The position numbers were made by a program, and so were the translations under genes. Positions 27,854 to 36,755 of a stretch of DNA of 64,000 nt are shown piece after piece. The stretch covers positions 4,732,501-4,796,500 of the forward strand of contig NZ_JAPJZK010000001.1 of the NCBI RefSeq assembly GCF_026309355.1, given 5' to 3'. The stretch's first letter is position 1. Each line of letters begins with the position of its first letter. Source of the stretch: Spartinivicinus marinus (GTDB lineage Bacteria; Pseudomonadota; Gammaproteobacteria; Pseudomonadales; Zooshikellaceae). Under the pieces are notes generated by a model. It saw only the letters and a list, made by a program, of their open reading frames with translations, was not told the origin of the DNA and made no database searches.

Positions 27854-28915
27854 ATGACAGTGATAAATAGCCGTGAATTAGTTCAGCAACACTTAGCGAC
27901 TGAAGCTAGTCAGGTTGAGCTGAGTGATGCAGAGAAAAGCCATTATATAAGCAAAATCAAGCAACTGCTTAAACAGCAAGATGCTGTACTGGTGGCTCAT
28001 TATTACACTGATGAAATTATTCAAGCTTTAGCGGAAGAAACTGGTGGTTGTGTTGCTGACTCATTGGAAATGGCTCGCTTTGGCAATCAGCATTCAGCAT
28101 CGACGCTAGTTGTTGCAGGCGTCCGTTTTATGGGTGAAACAGCAAAAATTCTTACCCCAGAAAAGCGGGTGATTATGCCTACTCTAGAAGCAACCTGCTC
28201 ACTGGATATAGGTTGCCCAATTGATGAGTTTTCTGCTTTTTGTGATCAGTACCCTGACCGTAAAGTTGTGGTTTATGCGAATACGTCTGCAGCAGTGAAA
28301 GCGCGAGCGGATTGGGTGGTGACTTCGAGTATTGCTCTGGAAATCGTTGAGCACTTAATTGATGAAGGTGAAGAACTCATTTGGGCACCTGATAAACATC
28401 TTGGTAGTTATATTCAGAAGCAAACAGGTGCCGATATGTTGATGTGGGATAGTGCCTGTATTGTCCATGAAGAATTTAAAGCAAAAGGTATTTTAGATTT
28501 AAAACAGTTATATCCGGATGCAGCTGTGTTAGTTCACCCAGAATCACCAGCTAGTGTAGTGGATATGGCTGATGTTGTTGGCTCAACCAGTCAGTTAATC
28601 AAAGCCTCCCAAACCCTATCTAATCCTGCTTTTATTGTGGCAACCGATCGAGGCATTTTTTACAAAATGCGTCAGCTGACGCCGCATAAAGAGTTCATTG
28701 AAGCGCCTACAGCTGGTTCCGGCGCAACATGTCGTAGTTGTGCTCATTGCCCATGGATGGCAATGAATCAATTGGAAAACTTGGCGACAGCACTTGAGCA
28801 AGGTACTAATACCATCGACGTCGACTCAGCTTTAGCTGAAAAAGCCATGATTCCATTAAGGCGTATGCTGGGCTTTGCTGCTGAGTTGAAATTGAAGGTT
28901 AAGGGTAACGCTTAA
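27854..28915 (+). CDS. nadA: Quinolinate synthase A
   Basis: The 353-residue enzyme contains the three cysteine sites that hold its [4Fe-4S] cluster: [12 protein letters not shown] near residue 66, [11 protein letters not shown] near 113-123, and [13 protein letters not shown] near 296-308. It condenses iminoaspartate with dihydroxyacetone phosphate to quinolinate, the precursor of NAD. The motif [11 protein letters not shown] near residue 49 is typical. Confidence 0.96.
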   Translation: MTVINSRELVQQHLATEASQVELSDAEKSHYISKIKQLLKQQDAVLVAHYYTDEIIQALAEETGGCVADSLEMARFGNQHSASTLVVAGVRFMGETAKILTPEKRVIMPTLEATCSLDIGCPIDEFSAFCDQYPDRKVVVYANTSAAVKARADWVVTSSIALEIVEHLIDEGEELIWAPDKHLGSYIQKQTGADMLMWDSACIVHEEFKAKGILDLKQLYPDAAVLVHPESPASVVDMADVVGSTSQLIKASQTLSNPAFIVATDRGIFYKMRQLTPHKEFIEAPTAGSGATCRSCAHCPWMAMNQLENLATALEQGTNTIDVDSALAEKAMIPLRRMLGFAAELKLKVKGNA

Positions 28916-28941
28916 AAGGAAAATAGCAGTAAAGGAAAGCA

Positions 28942-29006
28942 ACATTGCTTGTTGACTATATGTTTATCCTTTTCAAAGGATAATTAAAATAGAGAGCAAG
29001 CAATGT
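28942..29006. terminator. Nested inverted repeats between convergent nadA and bepA-like genes
   Basis: The outer arms ACATTGCTTG (28942-28951) and CAAGCAATGT (28997-29006) enclose a perfect inner hairpin TTATCCTTT/AAAGGATAA with a two-base loop (28964-28983). It ends 19 bases before the stop of the opposing gene. A bidirectional terminator is the simplest reading. Confidence 0.65.
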
Positions 29007-29024
29007 ATATCAAACGCTGAGTGA

Positions 29025-30476
29025 TTAGAGTTTAAAATTTAAGTTTTTGTAGTCTTGCATATCTTTTATTCGCTGCTTCAGTTTTGCTGTAGTTGCAAAG
29101 CTCTTCTGGCTTAATTTTAATGCATATTCTAAGTGCTCAATGGCTTTATCAATAGCACCATTTAAGAAGAAATACTCTGCTCTCGATTGATGTAAACCTG
29201 CAATATTTTTGGCTAACCCTTGGGTCTCAGCTAATAAATACCAAATATCTGGGTCAGTTGGGCGCTGCTTGGCAAGCTTTCTTAACACTTTCTCAGCAGA
29301 CTGATATTGCTTCTCTCCCATAAATGCCTCAGCTTGAGTGTAACCTAGGGCAAAGTCATTAATATGGTAGCGTAGAGCAGATGCTAACTGTTGTTGAGCC
29401 TGCTTGTATTGCTGATCGGTAATCGCAATATTACTTTTTAATAAGACATAGTGTGGATTATCCGACTGTTGTTTTAAGAGAGGGGCGAGTGCTGCAGAGG
29501 CTTTTTGTGTATCGCCTGCTTTGTTGTAGGCCAGTGCTAAGCCATATTGATAAGCAAATGATAAATGTGAATTACCACTTTTAATTTTTGCGTTAAAACG
29601 TTTGGCTGCGAGGTGAGGTGTTTGAGCGTAATGAAGTTCAACTTTTGCCCGCATCAGGTAGTAACTAGGGTTATCCTTGACTGAACGTTTTGGATATTGC
29701 TCAGCTCGGCTTTTGGTGTCGGCAATTCGGCTTTCAGTCACTGGGTGAGTGAGTAAAAATTCGGGTGGTTTTCTCCCTGCAAATCGTTGGGCACGATTCA
29801 TCTGCTCAAACATCGCTGCCATTGAGCGAGGATCCATTCCAGCCTTTACAAGATTTTGAATGCCTATTCGGTCTGCTTCTTGTTCATGTTGGCGGCTATA
29901 GTTGAGCCGGTTTTGTAGTGCTGCCGCATGAGTTGAAGCAATGGCGGCCAGTCCTGCATCACCACCGCCTGCAGCCAATAACACAACACTGGCTAAGGTA
30001 GCTGCTAGCATAGGTGCCCGCTGCCGTTTAGCGGCTTCAATGCTGCGGGCAAAGTGACGTTGGCTTAAGTGAGCAAGTTCGTGAGCCAGCACAGAAGCAA
30101 ACTGCTGCTCTGTTTCTGCGTATAAAAATAAGCCAGCATTGATACCAATAATGCCTCCTGGAACAGCGAATGCGTTAAGTTCTGGGCTATCAACAATAAC
30201 GACTTCTAAGCGGCTGTCTTGTACTTGGCTGGTTTCAACCAAGCGGTAAATCAAGCCTTCTACATAAGCCTTCAACTCGGGGTCGCTAATCGTTTTTACC
30301 TGGCTACGGAGATTTTGCAGCCATGCTCTACCAAGTAGATGCTCTTTTTCAGGAGATACCACGCTAGAGGTGGAGTCCCCTAAACTAGGCAGACCATTAT
30401 CTGCATAACTGGTGGATATGTGGCTGAATAAAAGAGTAAAACAACAAGCAAAAATAAGGAGTCTGCGTATAGACAT
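29025..30476 (-). CDS. Periplasmic M48 metallopeptidase with TPR domain (BepA-like)
   Basis: The 483-residue protein has a signal peptide (cleavage near SYA, about residue 25), an M48 peptidase domain with zinc motif LAHELAHLSQRH near residue 134 and third ligand region EQEADRIGI near 199, and C-terminal TPR repeats from about residue 305. In E. coli BepA assists LptD assembly and degrades stalled outer membrane proteins. It corresponds in position to PA1005. Confidence 0.93.
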   Translation of the reverse strand: MSIRRLLIFACCFTLLFSHISTSYADNGLPSLGDSTSSVVSPEKEHLLGRAWLQNLRSQVKTISDPELKAYVEGLIYRLVETSQVQDSRLEVVIVDSPELNAFAVPGGIIGINAGLFLYAETEQQFASVLAHELAHLSQRHFARSIEAAKRQRAPMLAATLASVVLLAAGGGDAGLAAIASTHAAALQNRLNYSRQHEQEADRIGIQNLVKAGMDPRSMAAMFEQMNRAQRFAGRKPPEFLLTHPVTESRIADTKSRAEQYPKRSVKDNPSYYLMRAKVELHYAQTPHLAAKRFNAKIKSGNSHLSFAYQYGLALAYNKAGDTQKASAALAPLLKQQSDNPHYVLLKSNIAITDQQYKQAQQQLASALRYHINDFALGYTQAEAFMGEKQYQSAEKVLRKLAKQRPTDPDIWYLLAETQGLAKNIAGLHQSRAEYFFLNGAIDKAIEHLEYALKLSQKSFATTAKLKQRIKDMQDYKNLNFKL

Positions 30477-30760
30477 AGCTATTTTCTTTGGATTGGAAGG
30501 AAACCGAAAATAAAATACTAAGGTACCCTTATCGTTAATAGTGCATTTAGTGAAAATTTACTGTGCCAGCCTGGCTGGTTAATCTGTTTCATTTGTAAGC
30601 AGCTAAAGACAGTTTTATTACCATCAGCTACATTTTTAGCTTATTTGGAGTAACATTTGTCACGCCTAATAAGGCTATCCTCATTTCGAGGATCTACCAT
30701 CCGCCATTATTAACGAGCAACTACTATTGCGCAAATGGTTAATTCTCTAAATAATGACAT

Positions 30761-31023
30761 GGACACCTCTAATAATTGTTTATGGTCTCTGTGCAATCTG
30801 ATGGGCTCTTGCGCAAGACGGCTTACGAAGTGTAAGGCCGTTGCCTTTCCAAGCAAGCCAACACAGTGCAAGAACCCGTCAGGCAGCACCTTTCAGGGCC
30901 TTTTGGTAAACCTGTACTCTGTGTTGTTGCTTTTCGACAGGCCACCAGCATGCCTTCAAAGCAACGCCTCGATTGCGAATTTACCAAAAGGCCAGAGACA
31001 GCAAACAATTATTAGAGGTGTCC
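30761..31023. mobile_element. MITE-like element with 31-bp terminal inverted repeats
   Basis: The left end GGACACCTCTAATAATTGTT (from 30761) continues to CTCTG at 30791, and the right end read on the minus strand gives the same sequence; 28 of 31 positions match. An inner inverted pair, GGCCTTTTGGTAAA (30898-30911) and TTTACCAAAAGGCC (30980-30993), gives further folding. The 263-bp element has only ORFs of up to about 100 codons with no recognisable transposase. No target duplication is evident at the flanks. The class is undetermined; a non-autonomous IS derivative is inferred. Confidence 0.75.
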
Positions 31024-31099
31024 TTTTTCCATTGTAATTTTATTGGGCATAAAAAGTGCCTGAAGAGTTCCATGCCAATCTAACGAGGATAGTTGATTA

Positions 31100-31330
31100 A
31101 TGGTAACTATTGATCGTGAACTCAATGCTATTGGGCTACGTTGCCCATTACCACTTCTTAAAGCCAAGCAGCTATTAGCTAGTATGGAAAGTGGACAGGT
31201 ATTGTGTGTTAAAGCAACAGATCAGGGTTCAGTTGCAGATTTTAAAGCTTACTGTGAACTAAGTGGTCATCAGTTGCTTTCATCAACGCAAGAAGCAGAT
31301 GTTTATATCCATATTTTGCAGAAGGCTTAG
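31100..31330 (+). CDS. TusA/SirA-family sulfur carrier-like protein
   Basis: The 76-residue protein contains the family signature LRCPLPLLKAKQLLASM near residues 13-29; the cysteine of CPLP is the sulfur-carrying residue. TusA-like proteins relay persulfide sulfur to acceptors such as the tRNA thiolation machinery; the paralogue at this place in Pseudomonas (PA1006) affects molybdenum cofactor-dependent enzymes. The perM-like gene follows after nine bases, so they are probably cotranscribed. Confidence 0.9.
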   Translation: MVTIDRELNAIGLRCPLPLLKAKQLLASMESGQVLCVKATDQGSVADFKAYCELSGHQLLSSTQEADVYIHILQKA

Positions 31331-31339
31331 GGGTAATAC

Positions 31340-32425
31340 ATGTTAAATGTTTTTAAAGGCTGGCTGGCACGTTATTTTTCTGACGAAGAAGCCATTCTGT
31401 TAACCCTGCTGCTAGTGATTGGCTTTGCGATTATTTTAACGATGGGTAGTATTTTAGCCCCTGTATTAGCAAGTGCTGTATTGGCTTTTTTGTTACAAGG
31501 TTTAGTTGGTTTTCTAGAGCGTAAATCAATCAAGCATATCTGGTCAGTTAATATAGTTTTCTTGATATTTCTTACTCTCTTCATTGTTATCTTATTTGTA
31601 TTGTTTCCTCTGGTGTGGGAGCAGGTGACCAACTTGGTGAATGAGTTGCCCAGAATGCTGCAAAAAGGGCGTAAGCTGCTCTTACTGTTACCCCAGCGAT
31701 ATCCTGACTTTATTTCTCCTGAACAAGTGAGTCTGTGGATAGGTGAGGCAAGTGAGCAACTTGGAGGGTTAGGTCAGAAAGTGTTGTCATTTTCTTTAAC
31801 TTTGTTGCCTAACTTTGTTGGACTGCTGATTTACCTTGTTTTAGTACCTATCTTGGTATTCTTTTTCTTGAAAGATAGAGAGCTAATGCTTAATTGGTTT
31901 ACTTCGTTGCTGCCTAGAAACCGTCCGTTAATGAAACAAGTGGCGGATGAAATGAATGATCAAATAGCCAACTATGTGCGGGGCAAAGTCATTGAGATCT
32001 TTATTGTAGGAGCAGTGACTTATATTGTATTTGCCTTTTTGGGAGTAAACTATGCGGCTTTACTAGGCTTGCTAGTAGGGCTTTCCGTTATTGTTCCTTA
32101 TATTGGTGCAGCTGTCGTGACAATTCCAGTGGCCCTGATTGGATTCTTTCAGTGGGGGTGGGGAAATGACTTTATTATCCTGATGGTTGCCTACGGTATT
32201 ATTCAAGCACTTGATGGTAATGTGTTGGTACCACTGCTGTTTTCGGAAGCTGTTAATTTACACCCTGTGGCGATCATTGTTGCAGTGTTAGTGTTTGGTG
32301 GTTTATGGGGGTTTTGGGGAGTATTCTTTGCTATACCGTTGGCTACATTGCTCAAAGCTATCATGTCTGCCTGGCCCCGTCATCAAGACAAAAACAATCA
32401 TAATGAAGAAATAGATGCTGCTTAA
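31340..32425 (+). CDS. AI-2E/PerM-family membrane protein
   Basis: The 361-residue protein has about eight hydrophobic segments, with a helical soluble stretch near residues 95-145. Family motifs include LVGLSVIVPYIGAAVV near residue 248 and the late GNVLVPLLF region. The family is loosely called AI-2 exporter or permease PerM, but substrates differ (sodium/proton exchange in some); none can be assigned here. Confidence 0.88.
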   Translation: MLNVFKGWLARYFSDEEAILLTLLLVIGFAIILTMGSILAPVLASAVLAFLLQGLVGFLERKSIKHIWSVNIVFLIFLTLFIVILFVLFPLVWEQVTNLVNELPRMLQKGRKLLLLLPQRYPDFISPEQVSLWIGEASEQLGGLGQKVLSFSLTLLPNFVGLLIYLVLVPILVFFFLKDRELMLNWFTSLLPRNRPLMKQVADEMNDQIANYVRGKVIEIFIVGAVTYIVFAFLGVNYAALLGLLVGLSVIVPYIGAAVVTIPVALIGFFQWGWGNDFIILMVAYGIIQALDGNVLVPLLFSEAVNLHPVAIIVAVLVFGGLWGFWGVFFAIPLATLLKAIMSAWPRHQDKNNHNEEIDAA

Positions 32426-32561
32426 ATACCTAGATCTTAAATATCTATGTATTGTGAAATACAGTTAGGCTCAAACATACTACTGGTTGATTGGCTTTGG
32501 AAAGGTGCTAAATATCAGCACCTTTTATTTATTTGATTAGGTTAACCACTGTAGCTTGGGT

Positions 32562-33041
32562 CTAGTCTTGAATCTGGTTGAGTGCATCCACCACATTCAG
32601 AACTTCTTGCACATGGCCAGCAACAGAGACTTTGCGCCACTCTTTATGTAGGCTCCCTTTTTTATCAATGACAAATGTACTCCGCTCAATACCTAATACT
32701 TGTTTTCCATACATATTTTTGAGTTTGATCACATCAAATAACTGACATAATTCTTCGTCAGGATCTGAAATAAGTTCAAACGGGAAGTTTTGCTTAGCCT
32801 TAAAGTTTTCATGTGATTTCAGGCTATCTCTGGAGACACCAAAAATGATGGTTTTGGCTGCTTTAAATGCTTCATAGTGGTCACGAAAGTCTTGCCCTTC
32901 AGTCGTGCAACCAGGTGTGCTGTCTTTAGGGTAAAAGTATAAGACCACATTGTAACCTTGCAGTGCAGATAGCAGCACATCTTTATTACTAGTAGCGGCG
33001 GCTTTAAAATCTGGAACAGGTTGTCCTAAAGCAACTGTCAT
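32562..33041 (-). CDS. bcp: Thioredoxin-dependent peroxiredoxin, Bcp type
   Basis: The 159-residue protein has the PrxQ motif YPKDSTPGCTTEGQDFRD near residues 37-54, with the peroxidatic cysteine in PGC. The second cysteine found five residues later in E. coli Bcp is absent (Gln-Asp there), while a cysteine near residue 95 (ELCQLF) remains. It may use another resolving cysteine or an external thiol. It reduces hydrogen peroxide and lipid hydroperoxides. Confidence 0.94.
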   Translation of the reverse strand: MTVALGQPVPDFKAAATSNKDVLLSALQGYNVVLYFYPKDSTPGCTTEGQDFRDHYEAFKAAKTIIFGVSRDSLKSHENFKAKQNFPFELISDPDEELCQLFDVIKLKNMYGKQVLGIERSTFVIDKKGSLHKEWRKVSVAGHVQEVLNVVDALNQIQD

Positions 33042-33374
33042 AACAAGTCCTTATCTTGTTGGTCGATTCAGTTGTATAAATAGTCAGTCGTGGGTGCAGT
33101 AGCCGTATGTTAAAGAGGCTGCTGCAGTCACTTGAGCGATGAAGTTCGTTTATATTGCTGAAGCTTGTTAATAAACTATTCTGGCCAGTTTATTTATTAT
33201 TGCTTGCAGCATACACTGAGCCTGTCGTTTTATACAGCTTCCAAGTGAAACTTTTCTCATTCTACTTTAAATAAACGGAGCAAGTGATTTTTTCTTGAAG
33301 GAAATGGCTTAATCCCTTGTACTTGGTTGTTGTGGTCAGTAACATTAGCCCAGTTTAAACCACGGAGTCACCCA
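33042..33374. other. Divergent region between bcp and dapA
   Basis: The 330-bp gap should carry both promoters. It shows no clear hairpin, repeat or small gene. A CGGAGTCA ribosome site closes it before dapA. Confidence 0.4.
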
Positions 33375-34265
33375 ATGATTACAGGCAGCATAGTTGCTTT
33401 GGTTACCCCAATGTATCCCAATGGCGAATTAGATTGGGAGGCACTGGATCAGCTTGTTGAATTTCATTTGGCTGAGGGTACTGATGCTATCGTGGCAGTT
33501 GGTACCTCAGGTGAGTCGGCCACCTTGTCGGTTGCAGAACACTGTCTGGTGATTAAACGGGTGGTTGCTCAAGTTAACGGGAAGATTCCCGTTATTGCTG
33601 GTACAGGGGCAAACTCGACAGCAGAAGCTATCGTATTGACCAAAGAAGCAAAACAAGCTGGAGCCGATGCTTGTTTGCTGGTAACTCCATACTATAACAA
33701 GCCCACTCAAGAAGGGCTGTATCAGCACTTTATGCATATTGCTAAAGCCGTTGATATTCCTCAACTGCTGTATAATGTACCAGGTCGTACTGCGGTGGAT
33801 ATGCTGCCAGAGACTGTAGCCAAACTGGCGGATTTAGCCAATATTGTTGGTATTAAAGAAGCCACTGGCGACTTGGTTAGAGCAAAACAGGTTTTAGATC
33901 AGTGCCCAGATGACTTTGTACTGCTGTCAGGTGATGATGAAACGGCAGTTGAATTAATGTTATTGGGGGGGAAAGGCAATATTTCTGTTACTGCGAATGT
34001 CGCCCCCAAACAAATGGCTGAACTTTGCCAGCTGGCCAATACTGGTAAAACTGATCAAGCAAGAGCGCTAAATAAACAGTTGATGCCATTGCACCAAGCC
34101 TTGTTTTTAGAGTCTAACCCTATTCCTGTGAAATGGGCGTTGGCTGAGCTAGGCAGAATACAATCAGGTATTCGATTACCACTGACTGAGCTTTCCCCGG
34201 AATTTCACCAGCCATTGAAAGCCGCTATGGAACATGTTGGCTTAGTGAGTAAATCAAGACTGTAG
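33375..34265 (+). CDS. dapA: 4-hydroxy-tetrahydrodipicolinate synthase
   Basis: The 296-residue TIM-barrel enzyme has VGTSGESATLS near residues 42-52 (pyruvate-binding threonine), PYYNKPTQEGLYQHF near 105-119 (catalytic tyrosine) and GIKEATGD near 158-165 (Schiff-base lysine). It condenses pyruvate with aspartate semialdehyde in lysine and diaminopimelate synthesis. ATG 33375 is at the family start; 33327 would add 16 residues. Confidence 0.97.
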   Translation: MITGSIVALVTPMYPNGELDWEALDQLVEFHLAEGTDAIVAVGTSGESATLSVAEHCLVIKRVVAQVNGKIPVIAGTGANSTAEAIVLTKEAKQAGADACLLVTPYYNKPTQEGLYQHFMHIAKAVDIPQLLYNVPGRTAVDMLPETVAKLADLANIVGIKEATGDLVRAKQVLDQCPDDFVLLSGDDETAVELMLLGGKGNISVTANVAPKQMAELCQLANTGKTDQARALNKQLMPLHQALFLESNPIPVKWALAELGRIQSGIRLPLTELSPEFHQPLKAAMEHVGLVSKSRL

Positions 34266-34282
34266 GGGGAGGCTGCTTGTTA

Positions 34283-35425
34283 ATGACCAGAGTATATCAA
34301 GGACTAACCAAACCATTGGCATTGCTGCTGGCAGCAGCATCGTTGTCTGCTTGTGGTGTTGTGGGTGAAGGCGGTTATATTCGTGACCGATCCAACGATT
34401 ATTTAAAGGCAAAATCCTACCCTCGCCTTAATATTCCAGAAGAGCTGGATGGCAAGTCAACTGAAGGGGTTATGGTGGTGCCCACAATCAGAGGGTCAGT
34501 ACAGCCTCCTAAAGAATTTATTTTGCCAAGACCTGAACGCGTTGTTGTTCGAGCAGAAACTAATGAGTTTCGTGTTGAAAAATCAGGTCAGTTGCGTTGG
34601 TTGGTGACTAATAAACCAAAACAAGAAGTTTGGCCATTATTAGTTGAGTTTTGGAAAGATAATAAAGTCCCCTTAGAAACGACTGATAAGGCAGCAGGTA
34701 TAATTGAAACGGACTGGATTCGCCCAAAATCCTATAGTGAGCAGGATGTTATAGGTCAGTTTATTTTGGGTGTTATTGGAGATGAAAATGACGAGCTGGC
34801 TACCGATAAATTTAAGCTGACCATCGTCGATAGTGAAGTGCCAGGGGAGACCCGATACTTTCTTCAGCATGTACGTGAAGCGCATGAAGCTGTTGAAGAA
34901 GGCAAGCAAGTACCTTGGGAAAAGCTGGCTAAGCGCACTGACTCCCTTTCAGCCGGCATGTTAAATGAGTTGCTACTTTATTTAACGCGGGCCGCAAAAA
35001 CATCCGTTGGTTTGGTTGATCAAAATCTTCCTGTTACTGATCGAACCTTTATTGAACAAGATGGTAATGGTAATCCGATTTTATTAATTAAAACTGGCTT
35101 TGGTTTAGCTTGGACTTCAGTTGCTGATGCACTTAAAGCGGCCAATGTGAGAGTTACAGATAAAAACCGGACCGCAGGTCTATTTTATATTGCACTGGAT
35201 GCAGAACAGCAGCCAGTACCAGAAAAGCAAGAAGAAGGCTTTTTCTCTGGTATTTTAGGTGGCGATGAAAAAGAGGTTGTCACTGAAGGGCAAGAAACCT
35301 ATCAGATTCGCCTAACACCATTTAATGATGAGGTGCAGGTATCTGTGGAGCGGAATATTAATACCATTGCTCCGACTAGTGTTAGTCAGCAACTGTTGCA
35401 GCTAATCAAAGAGCATCTTGGCTAG
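34283..35425 (+). CDS. bamC: Outer membrane assembly lipoprotein BamC
   Basis: About 380 residues with a lipobox LSAC near residue 23, the unstructured N-terminal stretch with RSNDYLKAKSYPRLNIPEEL that contacts BamD, and two helix-grip domains. It is part of the BAM complex that inserts beta-barrel proteins. Seventeen bases separate it from dapA, the usual dapA-bamC pairing. A hairpin ACTCCGGC/GCCGGAGT with T-run follows (35445-35467). Confidence 0.93.
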   Translation: MTRVYQGLTKPLALLLAAASLSACGVVGEGGYIRDRSNDYLKAKSYPRLNIPEELDGKSTEGVMVVPTIRGSVQPPKEFILPRPERVVVRAETNEFRVEKSGQLRWLVTNKPKQEVWPLLVEFWKDNKVPLETTDKAAGIIETDWIRPKSYSEQDVIGQFILGVIGDENDELATDKFKLTIVDSEVPGETRYFLQHVREAHEAVEEGKQVPWEKLAKRTDSLSAGMLNELLLYLTRAAKTSVGLVDQNLPVTDRTFIEQDGNGNPILLIKTGFGLAWTSVADALKAANVRVTDKNRTAGLFYIALDAEQQPVPEKQEEGFFSGILGGDEKEVVTEGQETYQIRLTPFNDEVQVSVERNINTIAPTSVSQQLLQLIKEHLG

Positions 35426-35444
35426 CTAACTTATCTAATCTTCA

Positions 35445-35468
35445 ACTCCGGCTTTTGCCGGAGTTTTT
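35445..35468 (+). terminator. Rho-independent terminator after bamC
   Basis: ACTCCGGC and GCCGGAGT pair around a four-base TTTT loop and are followed by TTTTTG. Confidence 0.88.
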
Positions 35469-35585
35469 GTTTATTGTTAAAAACTTAATAATGTATCTGT
35501 CTACTAACGCTATAAATTAGCCAATAGTATTAAGGTGCACTATAATCCATAGGCTTTTTTAGGGTTTGAATGGGTGGAGTTGATA

Positions 35586-36299
35586 ATGGAAAAGCGTGAA
35601 GAGTTGTATAAGGGTAAGGCTAAATCTGTTTATACAACTGATGATCCTGATCGTTTAATTCTTTATTTTCGTAATGATACATCTGCATTTGATGGTAAAA
35701 AAACGGCACAACTAGACCGTAAAGGAATGGTTAATAATAAGTTCAACGCCTATATTATGCAGAAGTTGGAAGAAGCTGGCATCCCAACTCAAATGGACCA
35801 ACTGTTATCAGATCAGGAATCGCTGGTTAAACGCCTGGATATGGTGCCTGTAGAGTGTGTGGTGCGTAATATTTCTGCTGGTAGCATCTGTCGTAGATTG
35901 GGTGTTCAAGAAGGGCTAGACCTTAACCCGCCAACTTTTGAATTTTTCCTGAAAAATGATGATTTAGGTGACCCTATGATCAATGAATATCACATTGAAT
36001 CATTTGGTTGGGCCAAAGCTGAGCATATTGAAGTAATGAAAGAGCTGACCTTTAAAGTAAATGATGTGTTAAAAGCGTTATTTGCTGAGGCTGGTTTGCT
36101 CTTGGTTGATTACAAACTGGAATTTGGAATATATAAAGGACAGGTCGTATTAGGTGATGAGTTTACACCAGACGGCTGCCGGTTGTGGGATAAAGATACT
36201 CGTGAAAAACTGGATAAGGACCGCTTTAGACAAGGTTTGGGTGGTGTTGTAGAAGCCTATGAAGCTGTCGGCCAACGCTTGGGTATCAATTTTGATTAG
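35586..36299 (+). CDS. purC: Phosphoribosylaminoimidazole-succinocarboxamide synthase
   Basis: The 237-residue SAICAR synthetase begins [16 protein letters not shown] and includes [24 protein letters not shown] near residues 92-103 and LVDYKLEFG near 172-180. It joins aspartate to carboxyaminoimidazole ribotide in purine synthesis. ATG 35586 is preferred over the in-frame GTG at 35574 because it matches the family start. Confidence 0.97.
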   Translation: MEKREELYKGKAKSVYTTDDPDRLILYFRNDTSAFDGKKTAQLDRKGMVNNKFNAYIMQKLEEAGIPTQMDQLLSDQESLVKRLDMVPVECVVRNISAGSICRRLGVQEGLDLNPPTFEFFLKNDDLGDPMINEYHIESFGWAKAEHIEVMKELTFKVNDVLKALFAEAGLLLVDYKLEFGIYKGQVVLGDEFTPDGCRLWDKDTREKLDKDRFRQGLGGVVEAYEAVGQRLGINFD

Positions 36300-36331
36300 T
36301 ATCTGAGCTGCTTGAAACGTGATGATTGAAC

Positions 36332-36357
36332 AAAAAGCCAGCAATTGCTGGCTTTTT
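36332..36357. terminator. Terminator after purC
   Basis: AAAAAGCCAGCAA and TTGCTGGCTTTTT form a perfect palindrome of 26 bases, 32 bases after the purC stop. Confidence 0.92.
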
Positions 36358-36605
36358 GTTGTTTGGCTGTGAAAGAGAAGGTTTTTATCAAACGTTGTGT
36401 ATAAGTCCATTGTATTGGCGTAGCCAATAAATGACTTAGAACACTTGGCTGAGTGCTTGTTGAACAGTTAAAGTTTTGCTTAGCTAAAAAGAGTAAACTA
36501 TTGAAAATTAAGTACAAAAATTGTTGTGCTGAAAAAGTATGCAAACTGTTAAAGAGATAGTATAGACAAGCTATAGCGCTGGATCTTGGTCAGTGATCCA
36601 CAAGG

Positions 36606-36628
36606 TTATCCACAGATTCTGTGGGTAA
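36606..36628. promoter_or_regulatory. Inverted pair of DnaA-box-like sequences
   Basis: TTATCCACA (36606-36614) is a perfect DnaA box. On the opposite strand TTACCCACA (36620-36628) differs at one position. The two face each other five bases apart in a 450-bp AT-rich gap between purC and the thioredoxin-TPR gene. Confidence 0.5.
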
Positions 36629-36755
36629 AGATGACAATTTTATGATTTAACGAAAGTTTGATGACGAAAGTCCTAGTTGTTAAGTAGGCTGATAGTCGCT
36701 TGCTTTTTCATTAGAATAATAGTCAGTGTGATAACAAAAATTTAAGGTGAAAGGT

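Noticed and set aside
30735-31037. 100-codon and 61-codon ORFs inside the MITE-like element
   Set aside because: No transposase motifs, no ribosome sites, and the frames run through the inverted repeats; treated as chance.
36606-36628. Chromosomal replication origin at the DnaA-box pair
   Set aside because: Only two boxes, no unwinding repeats, and none of the usual origin neighbours.
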